64,000 nt of DNA from GWF2-33-9 sp964500435. Lineage in GTDB: Bacteria; Bacteroidota; Ignavibacteria; Kapaibacteriales; UBA2268. A program made the translations under genes and the position numbers. Below the pieces are notes generated by a model. That model ran no database searches, was not told where the DNA came from, and saw only the letters and a list, made by a program, of their open reading frames with translations. The stretch spans positions 62,001-126,000 of the forward strand of contig CAZCNL010000001.1 in the NCBI GenBank assembly GCA_964500435.1, written 5' to 3'. The stretch's first letter is position 1. The number at the start of each line of letters is the position of its first letter. Positions 28,601-36,582 of the stretch are shown here, in pieces.

Positions 28601-28956
28601 ATTGATAATTGTGAATTTTTAAAATTTGTAATATTTTGAACTAAAAAACCAAGAGATTCATTATTACCTAATAAATCCTTTTTGGCTTTTAATGATTCAG
28701 ATAAAGTATAAATTGGAATTTCTGTATTGAAAAAGTTAATGTCGTCGAACCATTCCTGTTGTGCATAAAAGTCTTTTGTAATGATTAATATTTTTCTTTG
28801 GAGTATATCTAATAAATTTAAAGCAAGAATAGATTTGACAGGCAAATGGGATATAAATATTGAGCTATTTTTTTGATTTCGAATCGATTCTAAAAATAAA
28901 TTGAATTTCGAATTATTAAAAATAGAAAAAATATTGCTTAATTTTTTATCAGACAT
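25678..28956 (-). CDS. mfd: Transcription-repair coupling factor Mfd
   Basis: Mfd removes RNA polymerase stalled at DNA damage and recruits UvrA. The 1092-residue protein has the UvrB-like N-terminal homology, an RNA-polymerase-binding RID domain (IGDYIVHEDKGIGKFDGLQ), the RecG-like ATPase with Walker A GDVGFGKTE and DEEH box (about 560-680), helicase motifs including GRVGR, and a C-terminal TRCF domain. It lies 8 bp behind a UMF1 transporter at the end of the rseP-led operon. Being placed with envelope genes instead of with uvr genes is odd; uvrB is 13 kb away. Confidence 0.95.
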   Translation of the reverse strand: MSDKKLSNIFSIFNNSKFNLFLESIRNQKNSSIFISHLPVKSILALNLLDILQRKILIITKDFYAQQEWFDDINFFNTEIPIYTLSESLKAKKDLLGNNESLGFLVQNITNFKNSQLSIAICTPDEIDIEIPSENYVNDNIDELNVGMYKKYDSFIQELLLNGFSKTDYVANEGDISIRGSIIDFFPIGLESPIRIEFFGDEIESIREFDPISQRSIKEHKSISYFKSIFNSSQINSYTSLFEYLPKDTIILIDSPELLDISESALEKINNFQKIEVNPLTKSDFVYSAIPQPDFNGSIKELVNFLIKLLQQKTSLIITSDNKNYTDRLKNLIYKFIEEEELEQKTNLINYLEKIRWDSKPLSSGFITNDYKIAILTEHQIFDRKKKISIRNKTSKTALSLKEINSLQIGDYIVHEDKGIGKFDGLQTIKIGDVLQDCVRIKFQDDDILYLNLNYINKIDRYSSADNIPPKLSKLGSPEWERRKARLKKRLKDISRELITLYAKRKASTGYSYPADSVWQKEFEASFMYEDTIDQSRATEEVKKDMQESYPMDRLICGDVGFGKTEIAIRAAFKAATAGKQVAVLVPTTILAQQHFMTFKDRLNRYPINIAMLSRFRSKNELKDNISQIKEGKIDIVIGTHRLLSSDVEFKDLGLLIIDEEHRFGVAAKEKLRRLKTNVETLTMTATPIPRTLNFSLLGVRDISVIETPPPNRLPVYTEVAKWNKQLFREALLNELNRSGQAFFVSDKVYNLDKITVELQAIVPEAKFGIAHGQMKPTELEKIMEDFVSKKFEVLVTTKIIESGLDIPNANTIFINQAQNFGLAELYQLRGRVGRNNLQAYCYLFVPNDIKLPEKSIRRLQALEEFTDLGSGLKLAMRDMEIRGTGNLLGAEQSGFIDDMGFELYSKILEEAVQEIKEEEFSDIFVDEKHNKLKLLKNAELEVDFDQNSYIPEQYIPSDTERYSIYKRLYSISKIDEIKDLEKELIDRFGKLPEETENLLFAIRLRVLSMNTGFRKISIRDKNLHIEFPKENPKYYEEIFPLILDYLNTIENVSFKQVKSDLKLHYQFSERNDVLEFLWKLKKIIELAISQK

Positions 28957-28964
28957 TTTTTTAA

Positions 28965-30284
28965 TTAAGAATTGGTTTTATTTACATTAATCTTGGTGAA
29001 TAATAAAATTATTCCACCAAAAATGAAAAAGACGATTAAAGAAAGAATTGCGTATCGATATGAAAAAGTATATTGATAAATTAATCCAAATAAAAAAGGT
29101 CCCATCCAACTAGTTCCTTTTTCGCTAACTTCATAAAGAGAAAAATATTCTGCTTCTTTTCCTTCGGGTATAAGTTTTGAAAACAAGGAACGAGATATTG
29201 ATTGAATTCCACCCATAACCAAAGCTATTATTATAGCTAAAATTAAAAAGTCTGTACTTCCTTTCAAAAAAGTAAAAGCATAAATTAGAATTAACATCCA
29301 AACAAAAATTGCAAAAAGAATTGATTTTTTTTCATTGAATAATAAAGAAATTTTCATAAAAATCATAGAACCGAAAGCAGCAACAAACTGTACAACTAAA
29401 ATAACAATTGTTAGGAAAGATATATTGAGTTTAAGCTCTTCTTGTCCAAATTGAGAAGATAATGAAATAACAGATTGTACGCCATCATTATAAAACAAAT
29501 ATGCAACGAGAAAAAGTAATGAAGTTGGATATAAAGTTGCATTTTTTAAAGTAGAATATAGTTGTGAGAAAGAATCTTTAATAATTTTTAACTTGTTTTT
29601 TTTGAAAACAGAAGAATGTGTAGATTTAAATTTTGTTATTATTGGAATTGAAAAAAGAGCCCACCATATTCCAGCTAATGCAATATTAATTTTGATAGAT
29701 AAAATTTGACTTAAACCAATTTTTTCATAATTTAAAAATAAAATTAAGTTAATTAAAAGTAATGTTCCTCCACCTAAGTATCCGATAGCCCAACCTTTCG
29801 AGGAGATGACTTCTCTTTCATTGATGTCAGCAATTTCATTTAAAAAGGAATTATAGATTACAACAGCCGCACCAAATGCTAAATTGGAAATGATTAAAAG
29901 TAATGACCCTAAAATAAAAATGGAGTTATTAATAAAAAAAAATAAAATTGTGCTTAACGAACCAATAATCGTAAAAATAGCAAGATAAATTGTTTTTCTT
30001 TTTGTTAAATCAGCAAGTGAGCCAATTATTGGGAGTAAGAGTGCTTGAAGTAATACTGAAATTGAAATTGAATAGGGGAATACCGAGCCAGCAGGAATAT
30101 GAAATCCAAAGAAATTAACTAAATTATTTTTTTCAACAGATTTAGCTAAAGTAGTTAAAAAAGGTCCCAAGAAAAGAGTAATTACTGTAGTCGAATAGGC
30201 GGAATTTGCCCAATCATATAAATACCAAGCCCTTCTTTTTTGTTTTAAAGAAGCACCGACAAATTCTTTGTTCTTATTGGACAT
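28965..30284 (-). CDS. MFS transporter, UMF1/Atg22 type
   Basis: A 439-residue major facilitator with about twelve spans. The N-terminal RRAWYLYDWANSAYST is the mark of the UMF1/Atg22-like group, whose cargo (amino acids in the yeast vacuolar member) is mostly unknown in bacteria. It lies 7 bp behind the HDOD gene and 8 bp ahead of mfd. The C-terminal half repeats the fold, and the loop AEYFSLYEVSEKGTSWMGP is conserved in the group. Confidence 0.85.
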   Translation of the reverse strand: MSNKNKEFVGASLKQKRRAWYLYDWANSAYSTTVITLFLGPFLTTLAKSVEKNNLVNFFGFHIPAGSVFPYSISISVLLQALLLPIIGSLADLTKRKTIYLAIFTIIGSLSTILFFFINNSIFILGSLLLIISNLAFGAAVVIYNSFLNEIADINEREVISSKGWAIGYLGGGTLLLINLILFLNYEKIGLSQILSIKINIALAGIWWALFSIPIITKFKSTHSSVFKKNKLKIIKDSFSQLYSTLKNATLYPTSLLFLVAYLFYNDGVQSVISLSSQFGQEELKLNISFLTIVILVVQFVAAFGSMIFMKISLLFNEKKSILFAIFVWMLILIYAFTFLKGSTDFLILAIIIALVMGGIQSISRSLFSKLIPEGKEAEYFSLYEVSEKGTSWMGPFLFGLIYQYTFSYRYAILSLIVFFIFGGIILLFTKINVNKTNS

Positions 30285-30291
30285 AATAAAT

Positions 30292-31143
30292 TTAGTCTTC
30301 TAATATCACAGTGCAGTTTTCTTTATATTCTTCAATAATTCTTTCATAATTCGATGTGAAGAAGGTCGAAGGTAACGAAAGAACGTCCCATACCGATTTA
30401 TTTGGTTCTTGAACGTAGTAAGTACCACTATTTCCTAATTCAAACATTGAAGCAGAAATATCTGCAATATGAACTACTGCTGCATTTAAGTTAATTCTGT
30501 CGCCTGCAAAACCAACAAAGTAATTCTTTATAACTTCAGAAATTTGTATGGGTAGTTTCCATTTCTGTGCTAACAATTCACCAACAACAGCGTTTGAAAC
30601 GCCAAAGATTTTGCGCTCTGCCTCAATTAATGTAACTTTATTAGTTTTGTGGAATTCAAGCACTTGTGAATATTCATCTGGGTATGAGATAAGCAATAGT
30701 AATCTTCCGATATTATGAACAACACCACTAATAAATAATGTTTCGGAGGACTTCATACCAATATTTAAACCTATAAACCTGGATATTACACCGGTCGCAA
30801 TAGAATGTTTCCAAAAGTCTGCTGGAGTAATTAAATTTTGATTATGTTGTTTGTTTTTAAATATTGTTATGATTTTTAAAGTTAGTAGTAAATTTTTAAC
30901 TTCTTCAAAGCCTAAGTATAAGATTGCTTGATGAACCGAAGTTATTCGACTTCTGAAACCGAAAACAGAAGAGTTAGCTAATTTTAATAATTTTAAAACA
31001 GAAGATTGGTCGTGTTCGATAATTTCTGCAACCTTATCAATATTTGTATCAGGATTGGATATTGCTTCTTGTAAAGCAGTGAAAATAGTTGGCAAAGTAG
31101 GGAATTCACGAACAGAATTTACTATTTTATCAATTGGTTGCAT
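30292..31143 (-). CDS. HDOD domain signalling protein
   Basis: A 283-residue single HDOD domain, a relative of HD-GYP phosphodiesterases that lacks the catalytic histidine/aspartate set and acts by protein contact in signalling. VREFPTLPTIFTALQEAISN at the start and SVLKLLKLANSSVFG, then FLIGLNIGMKSSETLFISGVVHNIG-like helices, follow the HDOD pattern. Its ATG lies inside the end of the upstream 114-residue gene (14-bp overlap), so the two are translationally coupled. Function in this organism unknown. Confidence 0.82.
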   Translation of the reverse strand: MQPIDKIVNSVREFPTLPTIFTALQEAISNPDTNIDKVAEIIEHDQSSVLKLLKLANSSVFGFRSRITSVHQAILYLGFEEVKNLLLTLKIITIFKNKQHNQNLITPADFWKHSIATGVISRFIGLNIGMKSSETLFISGVVHNIGRLLLLISYPDEYSQVLEFHKTNKVTLIEAERKIFGVSNAVVGELLAQKWKLPIQISEVIKNYFVGFAGDRINLNAAVVHIADISASMFELGNSGTYYVQEPNKSVWDVLSLPSTFFTSNYERIIEEYKENCTVILED

Positions 31144-31474
31144 CTTCTGCCTTTGCTTTTATTGAAAATAATGCAGTTATATTAGTAGCGGCTTCAAATA
31201 AATCATTTTCAATTTCTAATTCAGGTGTCCAAAGTAATCGCTCTTTGAGTTTATTTTGAAATTGTATTAGAACTTCTTGAGGAATATCATTCGGCAAAGT
31301 ATCTTCTTCTGAAGTAACTTGGACAAACCCAATATCCCAACGTTGAAGAATGTTTTTGTGAAAATTAGTTAAAATTGTCCCTGCAGGTATTAAAACTTGT
31401 GAAAATTGATTTAAGACAGGATTTGCGAGTATCATCCCATCTTCAATCATCTCAACTGGAATTGTTCTGTTCAT
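31130..31474 (-). CDS. Stand-alone DUF3391-like (HD-GYP N-terminal) protein
   Basis: A 114-residue cytoplasmic protein. MNRTIPVEMIEDGMILANPV and LIPAGTILTNFHKNILQRW resemble the N-terminal segment that precedes the HD-GYP domain in c-di-GMP phosphodiesterases, where the pattern is pledge of GMIL and then LIPAGT. Here that segment is encoded alone and coupled, by a 14-bp overlap, to an HDOD protein. The remaining third is acidic and helical. I infer a split signalling pair; the match is weak and made by eye. Confidence 0.55.
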   Translation of the reverse strand: MNRTIPVEMIEDGMILANPVLNQFSQVLIPAGTILTNFHKNILQRWDIGFVQVTSEEDTLPNDIPQEVLIQFQNKLKERLLWTPELEIENDLFEAATNITALFSIKAKAEDATN

Positions 31475-31478
31475 TTGA

Positions 31479-32258
31479 TTAATTTTCCTCTAAAGATTTA
31501 AACTCATCAAATGCTTCTTTGTTTGTTAAGGTATACTTAATCGGAGTTATAGAAACATAATTTTCTTTAATAGCAATATCGTCATTTTCTATATCATACT
31601 CAGATTCGAAGTATTCACCTGAAAACCAATAGTAGTCTCTATGAAAAGGGTCTTGACGTTTAATGTAAAAATCTTTCCAATATCCATTTCCGACTTTTGT
31701 AATTTTTGTACCTTGAATCTTATTTTTTTTGACAGCTGGAATATTAACATTTAAAAAGGTATTTTTTGGAAAATTGATTTTTAAAGCTTTTTTTACAATG
31801 TCGTAAGCAATTTCAGCGGCGGCATCAATTGCAATGTCCCAGCTATGGCTACAAATTGAGAAAGCTATTGATTTAATTCCAAAGAGCATTCCTTCTGTAC
31901 TAGCAGAAACTGTGCCAGAATATAAAACATTTATTGCAGTATTTTGCCCATGATTAATTCCGGATACTACTATGTCAGGTGTCCTATCTAAAAGAGCTGT
32001 TAAAGCTATTTTTACGCAATCTGCAGGAGTGCCGCTAACTGCAAAACCAAATAATTCACCATTACGACGAAATGGAGTAACTCGCAAAGGTCTGTTCATT
32101 GTTAATGAGTGCCCAACGGCGCTTTGCTCATACTCTGGAGCAACTACGATGATTTCGCCAATTTTCTTTAAGGAAGAAGCTAAAGCATATAGTCCAGGTG
32201 AATTAATACCATCGTCATTACTAATTAGTATTAAAGGTTTGTTCGTATGAGTTTCCAT
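31479..32258 (-). CDS. surE: 5'/3'-nucleotidase SurE
   Basis: SurE is a metal-dependent phosphatase of nucleoside monophosphates linked to stationary-phase survival. ISNDDGINSPG (12-22) supplies the metal-binding Asp-Asp, followed by PEYEQSAVGHSLTMNRPL and SGTPADCVKIAL, all family motifs; GINHGQN adds the active-site loop. Length of 259 residues is typical. It lies 6 bp after rseP and 4 bp before the DUF3391-like gene. Confidence 0.95.
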   Translation of the reverse strand: METHTNKPLILISNDDGINSPGLYALASSLKKIGEIIVVAPEYEQSAVGHSLTMNRPLRVTPFRRNGELFGFAVSGTPADCVKIALTALLDRTPDIVVSGINHGQNTAINVLYSGTVSASTEGMLFGIKSIAFSICSHSWDIAIDAAAEIAYDIVKKALKINFPKNTFLNVNIPAVKKNKIQGTKITKVGNGYWKDFYIKRQDPFHRDYYWFSGEYFESEYDIENDDIAIKENYVSITPIKYTLTNKEAFDEFKSLEEN

Positions 32259-32264
32259 TTTAAT

Positions 32265-33632
32265 TTATCTTGTAAAATCATTATAAATCACAAAAACCAT
32301 GAGCATTAATAAGAGGACAACGCCTGCTTGTTGAATTGCTATTTTTACTTTTGGAGATACTTCTCTTTTAATTATTGCTTCAATGATTACAAAAACTAAA
32401 TGTCCTCCATCTAGGGCTGGAAGTGGTAAAATGTTTATTACTGCTAATGTTACAGACAAAAGTGCTATAAAATTCAAGAAACTGGCAAGTCCCATCTCAG
32501 CTTGTTGTGATGCTTGCTGAGCAATCATTACAGGGCCGCCGACCGATTCTTTGAATGAAAGTGTCCCATTAAATATTTGAGCAATTGATCCGATGAATAA
32601 ACCTACTGCATTTATTGTTTCTTGGAATCCTACTTGAATAGATTGAAGTAAATTATAGTTAATATGTTCGACTTTACCAACTATAGCAGATGCTAACATT
32701 ACTCCAATTTTACCATCGGAATTTGGAGTAACTGCTATGGTTAGGTTTGTATCCTTTCTTGCGATTTTAATTATTATTTGTTTTTCTTTGTGATTTTGAA
32801 TGTAATTGGAAAATTGAGAAGTTCCAACAATGTTGATTGAGTCAACGGTCAAAACGGTATCACCTTTCATAAAACCAGCTTTACCGGCTGGTTTCAAAGT
32901 TTCGACCATTTGAAAGTAAACTCTAATGCCATCTGGCTCTAATCCAAGTGGTTTTTTATCAGCTAAGGTTCTTATAATTTGACTTCCATCGGCACTTAGT
33001 TGCAATTGTTTTGAGTTTCTTATTAAAATTATATCTTTTTTCTTACCCATTTTTTTGAAAGTAAGGTTTTCGAGGATGTCATTCCAAGATTTTGTTTCGA
33101 TATTATTAATTTTAATAATTTTATCGCCTGGTTGGAGTCCGATTTTCTCTGCAATTGATTCGGGAGCAATATAGCCAATAGTAGTAGTTTTAAGTAAACT
33201 TTGACCGTTCGAAAAAGCAATGAAAGCAAATATTATAATTGCCAATATGAAATTCATTATAACGCCCGCAGAAAGCACTAAAAATTTTTGCCAAGCTTTT
33301 TTCGAACGAAATTCAAAGGGTTGAGGTTCTTTGTTAATGAAATCTTTATCCATGCTTTCATCTATCATCCCGGAAATTTTCACATATCCACCAATAGGCA
33401 ACAGGGATAATCTATATTCTGTATTATCATCAAATGCGAATTCAGCAGGTAATTTGCCAAAGGTTATACCTAATCTTTTATGATAACCAATAAGCCTTGG
33501 TCCCATTCCTATTGAAAAGACTTCAGCTCGCATTCCTGTAAGTTTAGCTGCAATAAAATGTCCAAACTCGTGTACTAATACTAAAATGCCTAATACTAGT
33601 ACAAAATAAAAAATTGTTGAAAGAACTGCCAT
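32265..33632 (-). CDS. rseP: Site-2 protease RseP
   Basis: Intramembrane zinc protease that cleaves anti-sigma factors and clears signal peptides. HEFGH at 21-25 in the first span is the metal motif, and PLPALDGGHLVF near residue 403 holds the third ligand in the last part. Two PDZ domains lie between (about 145-215 and 235-310, IGLQPGDKIIKINN and AGFMKGDTVLTVDS). Length of 455 residues is usual. It heads the operon with surE. A TAAATTTG at 33716-33709 on this strand could be its -7 box. No dxr or bamA gene is adjacent, unlike in many bacteria. Confidence 0.95.
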   Translation of the reverse strand: MAVLSTIFYFVLVLGILVLVHEFGHFIAAKLTGMRAEVFSIGMGPRLIGYHKRLGITFGKLPAEFAFDDNTEYRLSLLPIGGYVKISGMIDESMDKDFINKEPQPFEFRSKKAWQKFLVLSAGVIMNFILAIIIFAFIAFSNGQSLLKTTTIGYIAPESIAEKIGLQPGDKIIKINNIETKSWNDILENLTFKKMGKKKDIILIRNSKQLQLSADGSQIIRTLADKKPLGLEPDGIRVYFQMVETLKPAGKAGFMKGDTVLTVDSINIVGTSQFSNYIQNHKEKQIIIKIARKDTNLTIAVTPNSDGKIGVMLASAIVGKVEHINYNLLQSIQVGFQETINAVGLFIGSIAQIFNGTLSFKESVGGPVMIAQQASQQAEMGLASFLNFIALLSVTLAVINILPLPALDGGHLVFVIIEAIIKREVSPKVKIAIQQAGVVLLLMLMVFVIYNDFTR

Positions 33633-33782
33633 TTTAAAATTGTTTTTTAATTAATATTATATTGACGTAAAAAATCAATTTTATTTATTCTTTCTATTAA
33701 AATATTTGCAAATTTAAAAATGAAATGTTTAGCTATAATTAATAATCAATGGATTTAGAATGAAACTATTTATTATCTAAAT

Positions 33783-35426
33783 TCATAAATATTCATTTGT
33801 TATATCTTTTTGTTGTCTTATTGAAAAGAAAATAAATTTATCGAAAGGAACTTTGTGGCTTGTTCTTAAATCAATTCTAATAGAGTATTTCATCATCAAT
33901 TTTGTTAAATTGGAAATTTCACCCGAAGTAATATAGTCAGATAAATAGGGGTTTACAATTAATTGCAAATTAAATTCATTTGATGAAGTTTTAAATTTCT
34001 TTACCCAGTTTTCAATTGCATTAAAAGTAATAAACCGAGATTGAATACTTCCAGTACCACTACAAGAAGGGCATTTTTCGTGTGTTCGCTCCTCTACATT
34101 ATTATTTATTCGTTGTCTTGTAATTTGCATCAAACCAAGTTGAGTTAATGGATAAACAACTATTTTGGCTTTATCGATTGCTGTTTCTCTTTTCATTTCA
34201 TAATATAATCTCTTTTGATGAGATTCCATTTTCATATCAATAAAATCGATTAATATAATACCACCAATATCCCTTAATCGAATTTGTTTAGCAATTTCTC
34301 GAGCAGCTTCACTATTCGTCATAAATGACACATTTTCTTGTTCCTTTTCTTTCGATCTTCCTGAATTTACATCAATAACTGTCATTGCTTCTGTTTTGTC
34401 GAAAATAATATAGCCGCCACTTCTCAAATAAATTACACTTTGATGTATCTTTTCAATATCCTTCTGTATTCCGAAATATTCGAAAATCGGAAGCTTTCCT
34501 TGGTATAATTCGACTTTATCTAAAAGGTTAGCAGAATTCCTTTGAAGATATTGAGTAATTTCTTTGTATAATTTATTTGAATTAGTAATCAATCGATTTA
34601 CTTGGGGTGTAAAATGGTCTCTAACAACGCTTGTAGCAATTTCCAAATCTTGATAAACAAGCTGGGGTTCTTTCAATACTTTAAGTTTTTCTTCGATTTC
34701 TTTCCAAATTGATATTATTTCATTAACATCACTATGAATTTCTTCTTCCGTTTTATTTTCGGAAACAGTACGCATAATGAAACCATAATCTTTTGGGAAA
34801 TAAGTCTTTGCAATTCGCTTAAGCCGCATTCTTTCTTTTTCATTAACGATTTTTTTTGAAATACCAATATTTTTGGAAAAAGGGAACAAAACAATATATC
34901 GCCCCGGGATACCAATTTTCGTTGTAACTCGAACACCTTTATTTGAATATGCTTCACGAATTATTTGAACGAGTAAAAATTGACCTTCTTTTAAATTTAA
35001 CTTAACTTCACCTGATGCTTTTGTTTTAAAGGTAAGCTCGTCACGATATCCGGAATTTTCTTGTTTTTTCCTCAATATTTCATCGCTAATGACTTCGCTT
35101 TTTTTAACTTCATTTCTAATTTCTTTAGAAAGTAATTTAAGTGATTTATTATTTTTCTTTGTATTTGACTTTTCTTCATCATTCTTTTGAAGTTCGAACG
35201 TAGAGTCCACATCTGAAAAATGTAAAAAGGCATCTTGTTCTGTCCCAATGTCAACAAAGGCAGCATTGATTCCAGTTACGATTTTAGTAATTTTGCCTAA
35301 ATATATGTTTCCCAAAGAACGCTCTTTTTCAGGGTTATCAAAATATAATTCAGACAAAGAACCATCTTCGGTAATTGCAATTTGTACGTCGTTTAATCTG
35401 TGATATATTATAATTTCTTTATTCAT
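33783..35426 (-). CDS. rng: Ribonuclease G
   Basis: RNase E/G family endonuclease that trims 16S rRNA ends and starts mRNA decay. The S1 domain opens the protein (about 30-190), a catalytic core with FDKTEAMTVIDVNSG and GGIILIDFIDM follows, and the zinc link CPSCSGTG is near the end. The start is the ATG at 35426, giving MNKEIIIYH; a longer frame reaches back to 35471 but lies inside the SRP RNA gene. At 547 residues it is the G type, without an RNase E scaffold tail. The gene begins 17 bases after the SRP RNA terminator run. Confidence 0.93.
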   Translation of the reverse strand: MNKEIIIYHRLNDVQIAITEDGSLSELYFDNPEKERSLGNIYLGKITKIVTGINAAFVDIGTEQDAFLHFSDVDSTFELQKNDEEKSNTKKNNKSLKLLSKEIRNEVKKSEVISDEILRKKQENSGYRDELTFKTKASGEVKLNLKEGQFLLVQIIREAYSNKGVRVTTKIGIPGRYIVLFPFSKNIGISKKIVNEKERMRLKRIAKTYFPKDYGFIMRTVSENKTEEEIHSDVNEIISIWKEIEEKLKVLKEPQLVYQDLEIATSVVRDHFTPQVNRLITNSNKLYKEITQYLQRNSANLLDKVELYQGKLPIFEYFGIQKDIEKIHQSVIYLRSGGYIIFDKTEAMTVIDVNSGRSKEKEQENVSFMTNSEAAREIAKQIRLRDIGGIILIDFIDMKMESHQKRLYYEMKRETAIDKAKIVVYPLTQLGLMQITRQRINNNVEERTHEKCPSCSGTGSIQSRFITFNAIENWVKKFKTSSNEFNLQLIVNPYLSDYITSGEISNLTKLMMKYSIRIDLRTSHKVPFDKFIFFSIRQQKDITNEYL

Positions 35427-35442
35427 AAAGTCAATTTTATTC

Positions 35443-35545
35443 AAAAAAAAGGCCAAGTTGACCATATACATTGAGACAGAACTGACCGTTGCTTCTTTCC
35501 AGACCTGGCGGGGTTGGGTTTATCTCAATTATATGGGACTTGACC
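35443..35545 (-). ncRNA. ffs: Signal recognition particle RNA (4.5S-type)
   Basis: RNA scaffold of the signal recognition particle. The minus-strand core reads CCGCCAGGTCTGGAAAGAAG then CAACGG, matching the conserved Ffh-binding loops (symmetric and asymmetric). The ends pair: GGTCAAG (35545-35539) with CTTGGCC (35457-35451), and ATTGAGA with TCTCAAT. Eight T residues (35450-35443) follow, so the closing stem is also an intrinsic terminator. The RNA is about 95 nt. It starts six bases after a perfect -7 box. Confidence 0.92.
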
Positions 35546-35550
35546 GAACA

Positions 35551-35580
35551 CAAAATTACGAAAAAAAAATAATCTAACAA
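35551..35580 (-). promoter_or_regulatory. Bacteroidota-type promoter of the SRP RNA gene
   Basis: On the minus strand TTG (35580-35578), 19 bases, then TAATTTTG (35558-35551). Spacing and both boxes equal the consensus TTTG-N19-TAnnTTTG, and the transcript would start at 35545, the first paired base of the RNA. Confidence 0.72.
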
Positions 35581-35596
35581 TAATTGATACAAAGAA

Positions 35597-35628
35597 TTTG
35601 GTAATTTGGAGAAATATTGTTAATTTTG
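35597..35628 (+). promoter_or_regulatory. Bacteroidota-type promoter of tRNA-Arg
   Basis: TTTG at 35597-35600, 20 bases, then TAATTTTG at 35621-35628. Initiation a few bases on would leave a short leader before the tRNA at 35642. The two RNA promoters are back to back. Confidence 0.62.
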
Positions 35629-35641
35629 TATTCTATTCAAT

Positions 35642-35715
<74 letters not shown>

Positions 35716-35762
35716 CAAAACCTCAAATTACTTCATCATTAATTTTTTAAGTCACTTAAATT

Positions 35763-36074
35763 TTAAATTCTACACATTAAGTTCATTAATGCTTTCTTAG
35801 CGTCAGTTTCCAAAGTACGTAAAATTTGTTTCTGATTATTTTTAAGTGATTCTTTAATCGGCTTTTCAATTTGGTTGCATATCACGGAATTACAATCTAA
35901 CAGCATATTCGCAATGTTTTCATTATAATCTGATGTGTTTTCATCTGTTTGATTAATTCTATATTCAAATTTGACCAAAGAATGGTCATCTATTTCATAT
36001 ACTAAAAAGCCCTTGCAAGATTTGAAGGATGGACTGATTTTGATTTTATCATCACTTGGAATTGCTACTTTCAT
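35763..36074 (-). CDS. NifX/NifB-like (dinitrogenase Fe-Mo cofactor domain) protein, copy 2
   Basis: A 103-residue protein starting MKVAIPSDDKIKISPSF, with GFLVYEI and a middle NIANMLLDCNSVICNQI, the layout of the NifX/NafY-type domain that binds metal clusters in nitrogenase assembly. The last part reads LRTLETDAKKALMNLMCR. In non-fixers such proteins have other, mostly unknown, roles. It is a paralogue of the next gene upstream, 87 bp away. Confidence 0.6.
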   Translation of the reverse strand: MKVAIPSDDKIKISPSFKSCKGFLVYEIDDHSLVKFEYRINQTDENTSDYNENIANMLLDCNSVICNQIEKPIKESLKNNQKQILRTLETDAKKALMNLMCRI

Positions 36075-36161
36075 TTTCCCTTATGTTTAAATTAAAAAAA
36101 TAAATTATAAAATTAAAAATTAAAGATTACAAAATTAGTTAAATTTCAATTAAGAGAAGCA

Positions 36162-36482
36162 CTATCGACAAACCATATTTATAATACTTGTTCTGGAATT
36201 TGTTTCTAATGTTTTTAAAATAATTGTTTTTGAACTTTTAAATTTTGATGATAATATGGGATTAATTTTTTTACAAATTATTATATCACAATCACATAAA
36301 AAATTATATAATTTTTCAATTTTTTCTAATTCGGTCAAAGAGGAATTTTCAGAAATTGGATTTTTTCTTTCTTCGATAATTTTCACAATTCCATTGCCTG
36401 CTTCATAAAAAATAAATAAGTTAGCTTGTTCGAAGACATCAGCTATTTCTTTTTGGTTGTTTGATGGAATTAATATTTTCAT
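36162..36482 (-). CDS. NifX/NifB-like protein, copy 1
   Basis: A 106-residue paralogue of the gene behind it. Same opening (MKILIPSNN), same FIFYEAGNG, same middle CDCDIIICKKI and a nearly identical end, LKTLETNSRTSIINMVCR. Start is the ATG at 36482; a TTG one codon earlier is less likely. No nitrogenase gene is in the window, so nitrogen fixation need not be involved. Cysteines in the middle and at the end could hold a cluster, which is an inference. Confidence 0.6.
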   Translation of the reverse strand: MKILIPSNNQKEIADVFEQANLFIFYEAGNGIVKIIEERKNPISENSSLTELEKIEKLYNFLCDCDIIICKKINPILSSKFKSSKTIILKTLETNSRTSIINMVCR

Positions 36483-36582
36483 CAATCTATTTTTTGTTTT
36501 AAATATGAAATTATTAATTTATAAGTATAAATTAAGTAATATTTATTAAATTGCAAAAAAAATATTACAAAAATTTATTATT

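Noticed and set aside
33783..35471. Longer rng start at 35471
   Set aside because: It would run through the SRP RNA and its terminator; ATG 35426 gives the family start.
35763..36482. A nitrogen-fixation locus
   Set aside because: No nif genes nearby; the domain occurs widely in non-fixers.
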